Part shown: positions 16,822 through 25,231 of the stretch, piece after piece
How the letters are laid out: each line of letters opens with the position of its first letter
Numbering within the stretch: position 1 is the first letter of the stretch
NCBI GenBank assembly: GCA_019636215.1
Contig: JAHBXZ010000001.1
Span: forward strand, 443,694 to 507,693
Origin: Planctomycetota bacterium
Lineage (GTDB): Bacteria; Planctomycetota; UBA8742; UBA2392
Length of the DNA stretch: 64,000 bases
Direction: 5' to 3'
The notes under the pieces: generated by a model
What the model was told of the DNA's origin: nothing
The model's database searches: none
Seen by the model: the letters and a program-made list of their open reading frames with translations, nothing else
Program-made: the position numbers and the translations under genes

Positions 16822-17973
16822 CTAACGTGACCTGCGCCCCCCGGGCGCAGGTTTTGCTTTTTTCCTCGGCGTGGGCATGGGCGCGGTGGAGGGCGTGATG
16901 GCGCGCAGTTCGGCCAGGGCCTGTTTGTAGGTCTGGTTGCCGTTGCGGGCGTCAAAGGCCGCCGACAATTCATCCAGACGCGTGTCCACCCAGGCCAGCA
17001 GGTCAGGCAACGCATACTCGCCGTCTTTGCGCCAGCAGGGCAGGGTTTCGGGCAGGCGCAGGCGGCGCGTCTGCGTTGGCGAAAGCTGGCGCGCCGCGGC
17101 CAGGGTCACCCGCGCGCCGCGCAGGAACCACAGGTGATCCATCGGCGAGGTGTTCTGGTCCAGCCAGCGGGCGTGGCGTTCGAACAGGCGCATGCCCTCG
17201 GCGTGCATGCCGGCCATGCCCAGCAGTTCCAGGTGCCGGCCGATCAGGTGCAGCTTGCTGGGGTCGATGCGGATCATGGCGTAGCCGCGGCGCTGCATTT
17301 CCAGGGCCCCAACGTGGTCTCCCGCGCGCCAGACGTGAAGCATGAGTTCGGCAAGCGTGCGGTGGGGCACGCTGTGGCAATCCATGCGGCCATCCAGCAG
17401 TGGCTTGGCGTGCTTCAGGGCCTGGGGCAGCTTGCCCTCCCACAACAGCACGTTGACGGCGGTGTCGCGTTCGCAGGCCGCGCAGTCCTGGCTGCCGTCG
17501 GACGGCGCGTTGCGCCAGGCCGGCGCAAAGGGCCGCCAGTCGTCGCCCATGCCCCGCGCGCTGTACAGGCGGCGGCTGAAATAGCCGCGCAGGCTCATGC
17601 CCTCGTGTTCATAGCGCCCGCGCAAGTCCGCAAACACGGATTCAATCTTCTCGCGCGAAATCTGCGGGAACTCGTCCAGCACCGAAACCGTGCGCTTGTA
17701 GTGCCACAAAAAGTCATCGGCCGGAAAGCGGCCGGGGTGCTGATTAAAGGCCGCGACCATCCACGAATGGGCCACCAGCGCGCGTTCCGGAAAGCCGCCC
17801 AGCGCGGCGGTCATGGCCAGCTCATAGCGCGCGCGGTACTGCCAATCCACATCGCCGGTCATGTCGGCCAGGCGCACGGCTTCGTCCAGCAGTGTCAGCT
17901 TGGCAATGCCGTCCGGAAGCCATTCGGCCTCATACAGCATCTGGTCCAGCCGCTGTTCGATGTCGTCGGTCAT
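16822..17973 (-). CDS. Helical-repeat protein, paralogue B, coupled to HSP90 operon
   Basis: A 383-residue protein of TPR-like helices with a basic Pro/Lys/Arg tail. It is a diverged paralogue of the gene directly upstream: both have LLxEAxxxPxxxxKLxLLDEAVRLAD near the start, a DCxACExD motif in the middle and a closing LLxWxDxxLDxLxxxxDxRNGN. Its ATG overlaps the upstream stop (ATGA). With htpG it forms a three-gene translationally coupled unit, so a role as HSP90 partner or substrate adaptor is possible, but this is inferred from order only. Confidence 0.7.
   Translation of the reverse strand: MTDDIEQRLDQMLYEAEWLPDGIAKLTLLDEAVRLADMTGDVDWQYRARYELAMTAALGGFPERALVAHSWMVAAFNQHPGRFPADDFLWHYKRTVSVLDEFPQISREKIESVFADLRGRYEHEGMSLRGYFSRRLYSARGMGDDWRPFAPAWRNAPSDGSQDCAACERDTAVNVLLWEGKLPQALKHAKPLLDGRMDCHSVPHRTLAELMLHVWRAGDHVGALEMQRRGYAMIRIDPSKLHLIGRHLELLGMAGMHAEGMRLFERHARWLDQNTSPMDHLWFLRGARVTLAAARQLSPTQTRRLRLPETLPCWRKDGEYALPDLLAWVDTRLDELSAAFDARNGNQTYKQALAELRAITPSTAPMPTPRKKAKPAPGGRRSR
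16830..16862 (+). terminator. Intrinsic terminator after the 83-residue protein
   Basis: ACCTGCGCCC pairs with GGGCGCAGGT around CCC, followed by TTTGCTTTTTT. It overlaps the 3' end of the convergent minus-strand gene. Confidence 0.88.
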
Positions 17974-19070
17974 GGCGTACTTGACCGCAACGCCGCCACC
18001 TGTGCGGCATAGAAACTGTTGCCGTTGCGGGTGTCGAGTTGCCGGACCAGCTTGTCCAGTTCGGCATCCGCCCACTTCAACAGTGCGGCCAATGAGTATT
18101 CGCCGCTTTCACGGTAGATGGGCAGCGATTTGGGCAGACGCAGCTTGCGGCTGTCCTTCAGGCCCTTGGCAACGGCAGCTGCAAGCACCGCGCGCGCGCC
18201 GCAAAAGAACCGATAGTGGCGCACGGTGGAACCCGAAATCGCCAGCCACGGCAGGTGGCGCTCTATCAGCTTGAGGCCTTCCGCGGGCTTGCCGACCGCG
18301 GCCAGGTAGGACATGTGCTGGCCGACTGGCTCCACGAACTCAGGGTTGTTTCGAACCAGCGAGTAGCCCCGTGCGTGGTACTCGGCGGCGTTCTCGGAAA
18401 GGCCATGGGCCAGGCAGGGGGCTGCCATGCGGGCGAACGTGAGGTGCGGGATTTCCGAACAGCTCAATTTGCGCGTCTCGACAATCGGGCGTGCCAGTTG
18501 CTGCGCCCGCGCAAAGTCGCCCAGTTCAAGGTGCAGGGCGGCCTCGGAGTCCACTTCGCAGGCTTTGCAGTCACTGGCCCAGGTGTTTGGTTCGTTCAGC
18601 CACTTCTGCAGCCAGTGGCGTGCCTGTTCGGGTTCGCCCATGGTCATGGCGGCGTTGCAGCGGATTTTGAAGACGGGCTTCAGCCCAACGCCGCGCTTGT
18701 GGTACTGCTGCTCCATGTCGGCAAACACGTTTTCAATCTGGGCGCGGGAAATCTCGGCAAAGTCGGCCAACTGGTTGGCGATCCACTTGTACTGCCACAA
18801 CAGGTCGAAGTCGTCGTAGCGGTCGGGGTTCTTTTCGTGCTGTGCCAGGCACCAGGTGAACGCCACCAGCGCCTTTTTGCCCTGGCCCGAGAAAATCGCG
18901 GCCTCGACCAGCGCGGTGCGGGCCTGCATGCCAAGTTCTTCGTTTTTCAGCGTGTCGGCCAGGCGCACGGCTTCTTCCACCAGCGCGACCTTGGTCGGGC
19001 CGTATGGCGCGTCCTCGGCTTCCCAAAGCAATTCTTCGACCGCCTCGGCGCTGGTGTCACGCTTCTTCAC
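17970..19070 (-). CDS. Helical-repeat protein, paralogue A, coupled to HSP90 operon
   Basis: A 366-residue TPR-like protein starting at a GTG that overlaps the htpG stop (GTGA); upstream in-frame codons belong to a read-through of htpG and were rejected. It shares with its downstream paralogue the motif ALVEEAVRLADTLKNEE near the start, ASDCKACEVDSEAAL in the middle, and a C-terminal LDTRNGNSFY. The conserved Cys pair (CxxC in DCKAC) could bind metal or be structural. No membrane segment. Overlap at both ends argues for fixed stoichiometry with HtpG. Confidence 0.72.
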   Translation of the reverse strand: MKKRDTSAEAVEELLWEAEDAPYGPTKVALVEEAVRLADTLKNEELGMQARTALVEAAIFSGQGKKALVAFTWCLAQHEKNPDRYDDFDLLWQYKWIANQLADFAEISRAQIENVFADMEQQYHKRGVGLKPVFKIRCNAAMTMGEPEQARHWLQKWLNEPNTWASDCKACEVDSEAALHLELGDFARAQQLARPIVETRKLSCSEIPHLTFARMAAPCLAHGLSENAAEYHARGYSLVRNNPEFVEPVGQHMSYLAAVGKPAEGLKLIERHLPWLAISGSTVRHYRFFCGARAVLAAAVAKGLKDSRKLRLPKSLPIYRESGEYSLAALLKWADAELDKLVRQLDTRNGNSFYAAQVAALRSSTP

Positions 19071-20866
19071 TTGCCGCCCTCCAGGCCCAGTTCCACCAGC
19101 TCCAGCAGGCCGCGGTTGAGCGCGTTGAGTTCCTTGCTGCGCAGCGGGTGGTGGCCCAGCAGCAGGGCCTGCACGTACAGCATCTCCACGGCGAGCTTCA
19201 GGCGTTTTTCGTCGCGCAGGCCGGTCAGGCGCGCCACCATCGGGTTGCTGAAGTTGAACGTAAGTTCGGCGCTGGTGGCCCCGGCGCTCTTGCTGGACAG
19301 GTTGTCCAGAATGCCGCCCCACAGGCTGTCGGCGCCTTCGCGGGTGCGTTCCAGGTCGCGCTGGAACTCGCCGTCGCGGCTGACACTGTACAGCGCGGGC
19401 ATTTCCGTGGGCTGAAACCGCCGCAGCTCGGTGCGGCAGCCATAGGCGCGCAGCGCGTCGTCGGCCGCGCGCAGAAAGGCAAAGGCCTTGTCGCGTTCGG
19501 TGCTGGTCAGTTCCTCAAATCCCTGGGCCACGTCGCTGGCGTCCACGGCTTCGACGGTGACGTCGGGGTAGATGTCGGCCACACGCTCGAGCAGATCGGT
19601 GTCGTTGACGTAACCGCCGTTGACCACGCACAGGCCCTGGGCCGCGGCCACGCCGGCAATCTGGCGGAACTGGTCCACGGTGGGGGCGTAGCGGATCTCG
19701 CCCTGGGCGCGGATTTCGCCCAGCGAAAGCAGACCCTGTGTGGTCTCAAAGGGCAGCAGGTCGGCAATCACCTTGAAGAAATCGTCGTCCTCGGCGGCCA
19801 GCGCCTTGAACGAGCGCTGGTGGATGCCGATCAGCCGCCGCAGCGCGTCCTTGTCGCTTTCGGCAAGCTCGATGATGTAATCGCGCAGGCAGCCGCCCAG
19901 TTCGTTGCGGGCCTTTTCGAGTGACTTGTCCTCGTAGAAATTCTCGCGCGAGGCCGTGGGGCGCAGGTCCGTGGCGTTCACCACGCAGCGCACAAAAAAC
20001 GCCCAGGGCGGCAGCAGGTTGTCGGCGGTTTCCGTCAGCAGCATGTTGCGCAGGTACACGCGGTGCTGCTGGCGCGCCGCAAGGCTGGTCGCGTGGGGCA
20101 GCACAAAGGCCACGCCTTCGACGCCGCCGGCCTTGGACTTCAGCGGGATCCAGTCGTGAAAGCGCAGGCCGAAAGCGGCCTGACCGAACTCCAGCATCGC
20201 CTTGTCTTCGGCCTTGCGCGAGGCGTGCTTGCTGCGCCAGGGCGCGGGCTGGTCGTTCAGGCGCTTGCGCGCGCCGCCCTGCACCAGGTGCACCGGCACC
20301 GGCAGCAGGCCGCCGTAGTGCATCACGCGCTCGCGCACGTTCTCAAGCGAAAAGTGTTCGGCGGCGTCGGGCCTCGCGCGCAGAAACACCCGCGTGCCGG
20401 GGGCGAACTCACTGCCGGTTTCGCGAATCGTGTACGTCCCGTCGTCGCGGCCCTTCCATTCCAGGACTTTGCCCTTGTCGCGGGCCGAACGCGTCAGGAC
20501 CACGATTTCGTCGGCGACCACAAAGCATGAAAGCAGGCCAATGCCGAAGCGCCCGATGAAGTCGCTGGGCTGGTCGTTGTTGGCCAGGCGCTTGCTGCTT
20601 TCGCCGATTGTGGCCAGGAACTTGTGGATCTCGGGTTCGGTCAGGCCGATGCCGTTGTCCTCAAAGATCAGGGTCGGCTGCGCGCCGGGGACCAGTTCGA
20701 TGCTGACTTCGCCCTCGTGCTTTGCGTCAAGCTGGAGGCGGGCCGTGATGGCATCGACTCCGTTCTGCAGCAGTTCGCGCAAAAACGTGTGCGGCGTGCT
20801 GTACAGGTGGTTCGACAGCAGGTCAATGATGCCGCGCAGATTGATCTGGAAGTTATGGCTGGGCAT
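19067..20866 (-). CDS. htpG: HSP90 family chaperone (divergent HtpG)
   Basis: A 599-residue ATP-dependent chaperone. The N-terminal GHKL ATPase domain has LRELLQNGVDAITAR, FEDNGIGLTEPEI and FIGRFGIGLLSCF for nucleotide binding; the middle domain has ATDLRPTASRENFYED. The C-terminal dimerisation part is shorter than in E. coli HtpG (624 residues), as in the divergent HSP90 branch found in several phyla. The ATG follows a purine-rich stretch. It starts a three-gene coupled operon with two paralogous helical-repeat proteins. Confidence 0.9.
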   Translation of the reverse strand: MPSHNFQINLRGIIDLLSNHLYSTPHTFLRELLQNGVDAITARLQLDAKHEGEVSIELVPGAQPTLIFEDNGIGLTEPEIHKFLATIGESSKRLANNDQPSDFIGRFGIGLLSCFVVADEIVVLTRSARDKGKVLEWKGRDDGTYTIRETGSEFAPGTRVFLRARPDAAEHFSLENVRERVMHYGGLLPVPVHLVQGGARKRLNDQPAPWRSKHASRKAEDKAMLEFGQAAFGLRFHDWIPLKSKAGGVEGVAFVLPHATSLAARQQHRVYLRNMLLTETADNLLPPWAFFVRCVVNATDLRPTASRENFYEDKSLEKARNELGGCLRDYIIELAESDKDALRRLIGIHQRSFKALAAEDDDFFKVIADLLPFETTQGLLSLGEIRAQGEIRYAPTVDQFRQIAGVAAAQGLCVVNGGYVNDTDLLERVADIYPDVTVEAVDASDVAQGFEELTSTERDKAFAFLRAADDALRAYGCRTELRRFQPTEMPALYSVSRDGEFQRDLERTREGADSLWGGILDNLSSKSAGATSAELTFNFSNPMVARLTGLRDEKRLKLAVEMLYVQALLLGHHPLRSKELNALNRGLLELVELGLEGGK

Positions 20867-20918
20867 GGGTTTCACGTTTCGGGCCGAACAGTATAGCCGC
20901 AACGACCGGCGGTTTCCG

Positions 20919-22139
20919 CTAACCAGGCTTGGGGCGGCGGCCGGACAGCTTGCTGTCGCGCTGGGGCTGGGCGTCAATGCGCTCGGGGTGGGCCAGCATG
21001 CCTGCGCAGGCCACGATGGCTGCGGCAAATGGCCCCACGCGCCACACCCCGGCCGGCGCGCTGATGGTGGTCAGGACGGCCTTGCGGTCTGGTTGCAGCA
21101 GTGTCGCCGGTGGTGTGCCGGCGGGGTGCAGTTTGACGCCGTGGTCGGCAAGGGTTTCCAGCAGGTCGTGCATGGCAGCCTGCTGCGCCACGCGGGGCGA
21201 ATCCGGCACGACGTCACACACCATCCCGGTGTGCAGCTTGCGCTGCTTGACGGCAGCGGCCAGGTGACGCAGCACCTCAATGCCGCAAGAGTAATCGCCG
21301 CCGATGATCACCTGGTCGATGCGCTCGCCATGAAACTCGGCAATGCCCCGGGCGGCATCCACACCTTCCGGCGGCGTGGCTGTCACCACCGCGTGGGCAA
21401 GGTCCAGCGTTGCGCTGCGCAGCCAGGCCGCGCCCTTTTCGGGTTCCAGGGCGGCATACGGGCGCTGGATGTCGGCATTCAGTGCCGCCACTGCCGCGCG
21501 GTCCACCGTGCAGAAGGCCGCAAACAGGCCCGCCTGCGAGGCCAGCGAACAAAGGCCCGCGCGCTCGAACAGGGCCAGGCCGGCAAGGCCGGGTCCGGAA
21601 ATCTCCAGCGCGCACCCGGCGAGGTTGTCCACGCGCAACTCGCGTCGCAGCGCGTGAAACACGTCGCGCCCGGCCACATGGGCCTGGCGCGCACCGGCCA
21701 GTTCCAGCCGGGTCACGCCCGGCACTGTGATATCGACGACATGACCAGCCAGAAGCCGGCCCAGGTCACGAGGGGTAAGGCGCAGTCCAAGGGCACCCAT
21801 GCCGCCCAGTGCGGCAATCGCGGGCATGGTCGAGGCCGCGCACTCGCCGGGCACGATCAGCGCCTGGTCGATCAGCGCGGCAAGTTCACAGCCTGGCTCG
21901 ATGCTGCGCAGGCCGGCTGCCGCCGCGCGGGCCTGCAAGGCGCTGTCGCGGCAGGCGACCAACGCGGTGATGCCGGGGGCGACTTTGCCGCCGCAGACAT
22001 CGAGTGCCTGGGCGGCATCGTGGTCTGTCAGCAGCACCACGTGCGGGCGTACCGCCACGCGGTCGCCCGGGGCAATGTTGCGCGCGGGCGTGATGCCCTG
22101 GATCAGGCGAACCAGCGCGGTCTGGGGGGTATGCGGCAT
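20919..22139 (-). CDS. Aconitase-superfamily protein lacking Fe-S ligands
   Basis: A 406-residue homologue of the large subunit of isopropylmalate dehydratase/aconitase. It keeps the fold markers ITVPGVTRLELAG, GRDVFHALRRELRVDNLAGCALEISGPGLAGLALFERAGLCSLA and a shifted GGDYSCGIEVLRHLAAAVKQRK. The GSCTNG cysteine is displaced, and the second pair (GCxxCLG) has become HPAGTPPATLL, so a [4Fe-4S] cluster is not expected. Activity is therefore doubtful. It follows purL by 8 bp on the same strand and is likely cotranscribed, which suggests a regulatory or metabolic role linked to purine synthesis; no reaction can be named. Confidence 0.7.
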   Translation of the reverse strand: MPHTPQTALVRLIQGITPARNIAPGDRVAVRPHVVLLTDHDAAQALDVCGGKVAPGITALVACRDSALQARAAAAGLRSIEPGCELAALIDQALIVPGECAASTMPAIAALGGMGALGLRLTPRDLGRLLAGHVVDITVPGVTRLELAGARQAHVAGRDVFHALRRELRVDNLAGCALEISGPGLAGLALFERAGLCSLASQAGLFAAFCTVDRAAVAALNADIQRPYAALEPEKGAAWLRSATLDLAHAVVTATPPEGVDAARGIAEFHGERIDQVIIGGDYSCGIEVLRHLAAAVKQRKLHTGMVCDVVPDSPRVAQQAAMHDLLETLADHGVKLHPAGTPPATLLQPDRKAVLTTISAPAGVWRVGPFAAAIVACAGMLAHPERIDAQPQRDSKLSGRRPKPG

Positions 22140-22147
22140 GGCCGGCC

Positions 22148-25117
22148 TCAGGCAACGGTAGCGGGCACTTCTTCACCCATGGCGCGGTACAGCGGCTCGC
22201 GCCAGGCCCTGGCTAGCGCATCCAGGGGCTCATGCACAAGGGGTGACCCGTCAAGACCGGCAACACACAGCGTGTGGTGGGCGGCCACGGTACCGATACG
22301 CACCAGCGGCAGCCCTTCAAAGCGGCGGATCAGCTCGGCTTCGTCGGCGGGGCGGATCTCCAGCACGATGCGGCTGGCACTTTCGGCAAACAGCAGGGTG
22401 GTGTCGTCGATGTCGCTGTCGGTCGCGGCAAGTTCCTGCGTCAGTTGCACGTCGGCGCCCAGGCGCCCGCCGATGCACATTTCGGCCAGTGCCACCGCCA
22501 GGCCGCCCTCGGCGCAATCGTGCGCGCTGCGGATCATGCCCAGCTTCTGGCAGTCATTCAGCATGCGGTACGCGCGAAGGGCCAACGCGGCGTCCACGCG
22601 CACCGCGTTTTCGCCGCGGGTGCCGGTTACCAGCTCGTGGTGGCTGCCCGCGAACTCGCACCGGGTAAGGCCGACCACAAACAACAGGTTGGCGGGTTCC
22701 TTCAGGTCGCTGGTGGTCAGGCCATCAATGCTGACGGCGCGACCGATGGCCGAAATCAGCAGCGTGTGCGGGATGGCGATACTGGCCCCGGCTTCGGTGC
22801 GGAACTCGTTGTTCAGCGAATCCTTGCCGCTGATGAACGGGGTGCCGAACGCTTTGGCGGCATGCAGCGCGCCATAGCATGCCCGCACCATCGCGCCCAG
22901 CCGGTCAGGCTTGTTGCAGTTTCCCCACGAGAAGTTGTCCAGAATCGCGCAGTGGTCAATGTCGCCGCCGGTGGCCACGTAGTTGCGCAGGGCTTCGTCA
23001 ATGTTGGCCTGCGCCATGTGGTAAGGGTCAACGTCGCCGTAAAGCACATTCAGTCCGTTGGAAACCACCACGGCCTGGTTTGCACCGGGGCGGGGCACAA
23101 CGGCGCAGGCGTCGCTGGGGCCATCGCGGCCGGGGCCGGTGAAGGGTTTCACGGCGCTGCCTGCCTGCACTTCATGGTCGTACATGCGCACGACCCATTC
23201 CTTGCTGCAGACGTTGGGGCTGGCCAGGATCGCGCGCAGGATGTCGCCGGGCGCAGCCGGGGCGTTGTCGCGTTTGGGCACCGGGCGCAGTGCGGGCTCC
23301 GACCATTCCGCGTGGCGCCAAACCTTGGGCATGCCGTCGTGCAGAAATGCCATCGCAAGGTCGGCCACAGTCTGGCCGTGCCATTGCAGAACCAGGCGGC
23401 CGGAGGGCTCAAACACACCGATGTCGGTGGCCTCAACGTCTTCGGCGGCAAACAGGGCCAGGCATTCGGCCACTTTGTGCGGCGGAACGGAAATCACCAT
23501 GCGTTCCTGGGCTTCGCTCAGCCAGACCTCGAGGTAGCTCAGGCCGGAATACTTCAGCGGCACGCGGGAAAGCTCCACGCGGGCACCGATGCTTTCTCCC
23601 ATTTCGCCCACGGCGCTGCTCAGGCCGCCGGCGCCGCAATCGGTCACGGCCGTGTACAGCCCCAGTTCGCGCGCGCGCAGCAGGGTTTCCTGCGTCATCT
23701 GTTCCTGCACGGCGTTGCCGATCTGCACCGCGCCGCTGGAGACAATCTCGCTTTTGCTGGTCAGTTCGGCGCTGCTGAATGTCGCGCCGCCGATGCCGTC
23801 GCGGCCGGTGCGCCCGCCCACAACAATGATGTGGTCGCCGGGTCTCGCGGCCTTGCTGATTTTGTCGCGCGGTATCAGGCCCACGCATCCGGCGTACACC
23901 AGCGGGTTGCCGGTGTAACGCGGCTCAAAGTGGATGCTGCCATTGGGCGTGGGAATGCCCATGCGGTTGCCGTAATCGCGCACACCCTGCACCACTCCGC
24001 GCATCACCTTGCGCGGGTGCAACGCGCCCTTGGGCACGCTGTCGCGCGGCAGGTCCCACGGCCCGAAACAGAACACGTTGGTGTTAAGAATCGGCCGCGC
24101 GCCCATGCCGGTGCCCAGGATGTCGCGGATCACACCGCCAATGCCCGTGCCCGCGCCGCCGTAGGGTTCAATCGCGCTGGGGTGGTTGTGGGTTTCGACC
24201 TTGAAGCAGATTGCGTCTGTTTCATCGAACTCGATTACGCCGGCGTTGTCCACGAACACGCTCAGGCACCAGGGCCGGGCAAGATCGTCCGTTGCCTTTT
24301 TGATGGTGTCTTTCAGCAGGTTGTCGATGCGGCCGTCGGGCGGAAGGTCGCCTTTGTCAAACAGGCTGTCCAGCGGTACGCGGTCTTCGCCCGCCGGGCC
24401 TTGCTCGCGATAGTGCACGTGGCCGGCCAGGGTCTTGTGCTTGCAGTGTTCGGACCAGGTCTGGGCGATGGTCTGCAGTTCCACGTCCGTTGGCTCGCGC
24501 TTGAGTGCCGCAAAATGCTCGCGCACCGCCCGCAGTTCCTCAATGTTCAGGGCCAAGCCGTGGTTGCCGTTCACCTGCAGCAGATTGGCGTCGTCAAAAC
24601 TGCGGATGGGCACATGCCGCAACTCGTACTGGTACTCGCGGCCCCGAGGCAGGCTTTCCAGTGTCAGCGCACCGGCGTGGGCCTCATCGACCACGATGTT
24701 TCCCAGGGCTGCTGCGGCCCGTGAAAGGTCCTGCGCTGAAGGCTTGGCGGCAAACCGGTACTGGTCGGCGGATTTTACGGCCACCGGGCTCAGGCCGAAG
24801 TCACGCAGGGCGCGCGTCAGGGAGGCCTCAACGGGGTCCATTACGCCGGTGCGGCGCATGATGTGAAACAGCAGTTCCGAGTCAGGCTCGGCATCCGTGC
24901 CGGCCAACACTTCGGCGGTTTCGAGCACCGGGTCAGCCAGCAAGTGGGCGGCGGCGCGCACGGCCAGCTCGCGCGGGAAGTCGCCCTCAATCAGGAACAG
25001 GCGGATGTGCATGATGCCATCGGCATGGACGCCGGCGTCGGCCAGGGTGCGGCCCACGCGGCGGGATTCGGGGCTGTCGGCGCCAAGTTTCGGGATCAGG
25101 CGGATCTTGTAGAGCAT
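22148..25117 (-). CDS. purL: Phosphoribosylformylglycinamidine synthase, PurS-PurL fusion
   Basis: Converts FGAR to FGAM in purine synthesis using ammonia delivered by PurQ. The 989-residue protein begins with a PurS-like segment (MLYKIRLIPKLGADSPESRRVG...ELLFHIMRRTGVMDPVE, about 1-110). The PurL part follows, with TWSEHCKHKT, FKVETHNHPSAIEPYGGAGTGIGG, GGRTGRDGIGGATF and GAGGLSSAVGEMGES. There is no glutaminase domain, so a separate PurQ is needed; none is in the window. The open frame continues far upstream, but ATG at 25117 is the natural start and the rest is antisense to aconitase. Confidence 0.92.
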   Translation of the reverse strand: MLYKIRLIPKLGADSPESRRVGRTLADAGVHADGIMHIRLFLIEGDFPRELAVRAAAHLLADPVLETAEVLAGTDAEPDSELLFHIMRRTGVMDPVEASLTRALRDFGLSPVAVKSADQYRFAAKPSAQDLSRAAAALGNIVVDEAHAGALTLESLPRGREYQYELRHVPIRSFDDANLLQVNGNHGLALNIEELRAVREHFAALKREPTDVELQTIAQTWSEHCKHKTLAGHVHYREQGPAGEDRVPLDSLFDKGDLPPDGRIDNLLKDTIKKATDDLARPWCLSVFVDNAGVIEFDETDAICFKVETHNHPSAIEPYGGAGTGIGGVIRDILGTGMGARPILNTNVFCFGPWDLPRDSVPKGALHPRKVMRGVVQGVRDYGNRMGIPTPNGSIHFEPRYTGNPLVYAGCVGLIPRDKISKAARPGDHIIVVGGRTGRDGIGGATFSSAELTSKSEIVSSGAVQIGNAVQEQMTQETLLRARELGLYTAVTDCGAGGLSSAVGEMGESIGARVELSRVPLKYSGLSYLEVWLSEAQERMVISVPPHKVAECLALFAAEDVEATDIGVFEPSGRLVLQWHGQTVADLAMAFLHDGMPKVWRHAEWSEPALRPVPKRDNAPAAPGDILRAILASPNVCSKEWVVRMYDHEVQAGSAVKPFTGPGRDGPSDACAVVPRPGANQAVVVSNGLNVLYGDVDPYHMAQANIDEALRNYVATGGDIDHCAILDNFSWGNCNKPDRLGAMVRACYGALHAAKAFGTPFISGKDSLNNEFRTEAGASIAIPHTLLISAIGRAVSIDGLTTSDLKEPANLLFVVGLTRCEFAGSHHELVTGTRGENAVRVDAALALRAYRMLNDCQKLGMIRSAHDCAEGGLAVALAEMCIGGRLGADVQLTQELAATDSDIDDTTLLFAESASRIVLEIRPADEAELIRRFEGLPLVRIGTVAAHHTLCVAGLDGSPLVHEPLDALARAWREPLYRAMGEEVPATVA

Positions 25118-25231
25118 CTGTTTCCTCAGGCGCGAACATAGAAACCCCGCGCAGCAAGGGAACACTGTGGGGGCTTGTTTGAAACCGGGACTGGGATTAG
25201 GAAGAACCCCGTTACAACAGAAGGGGAATCC

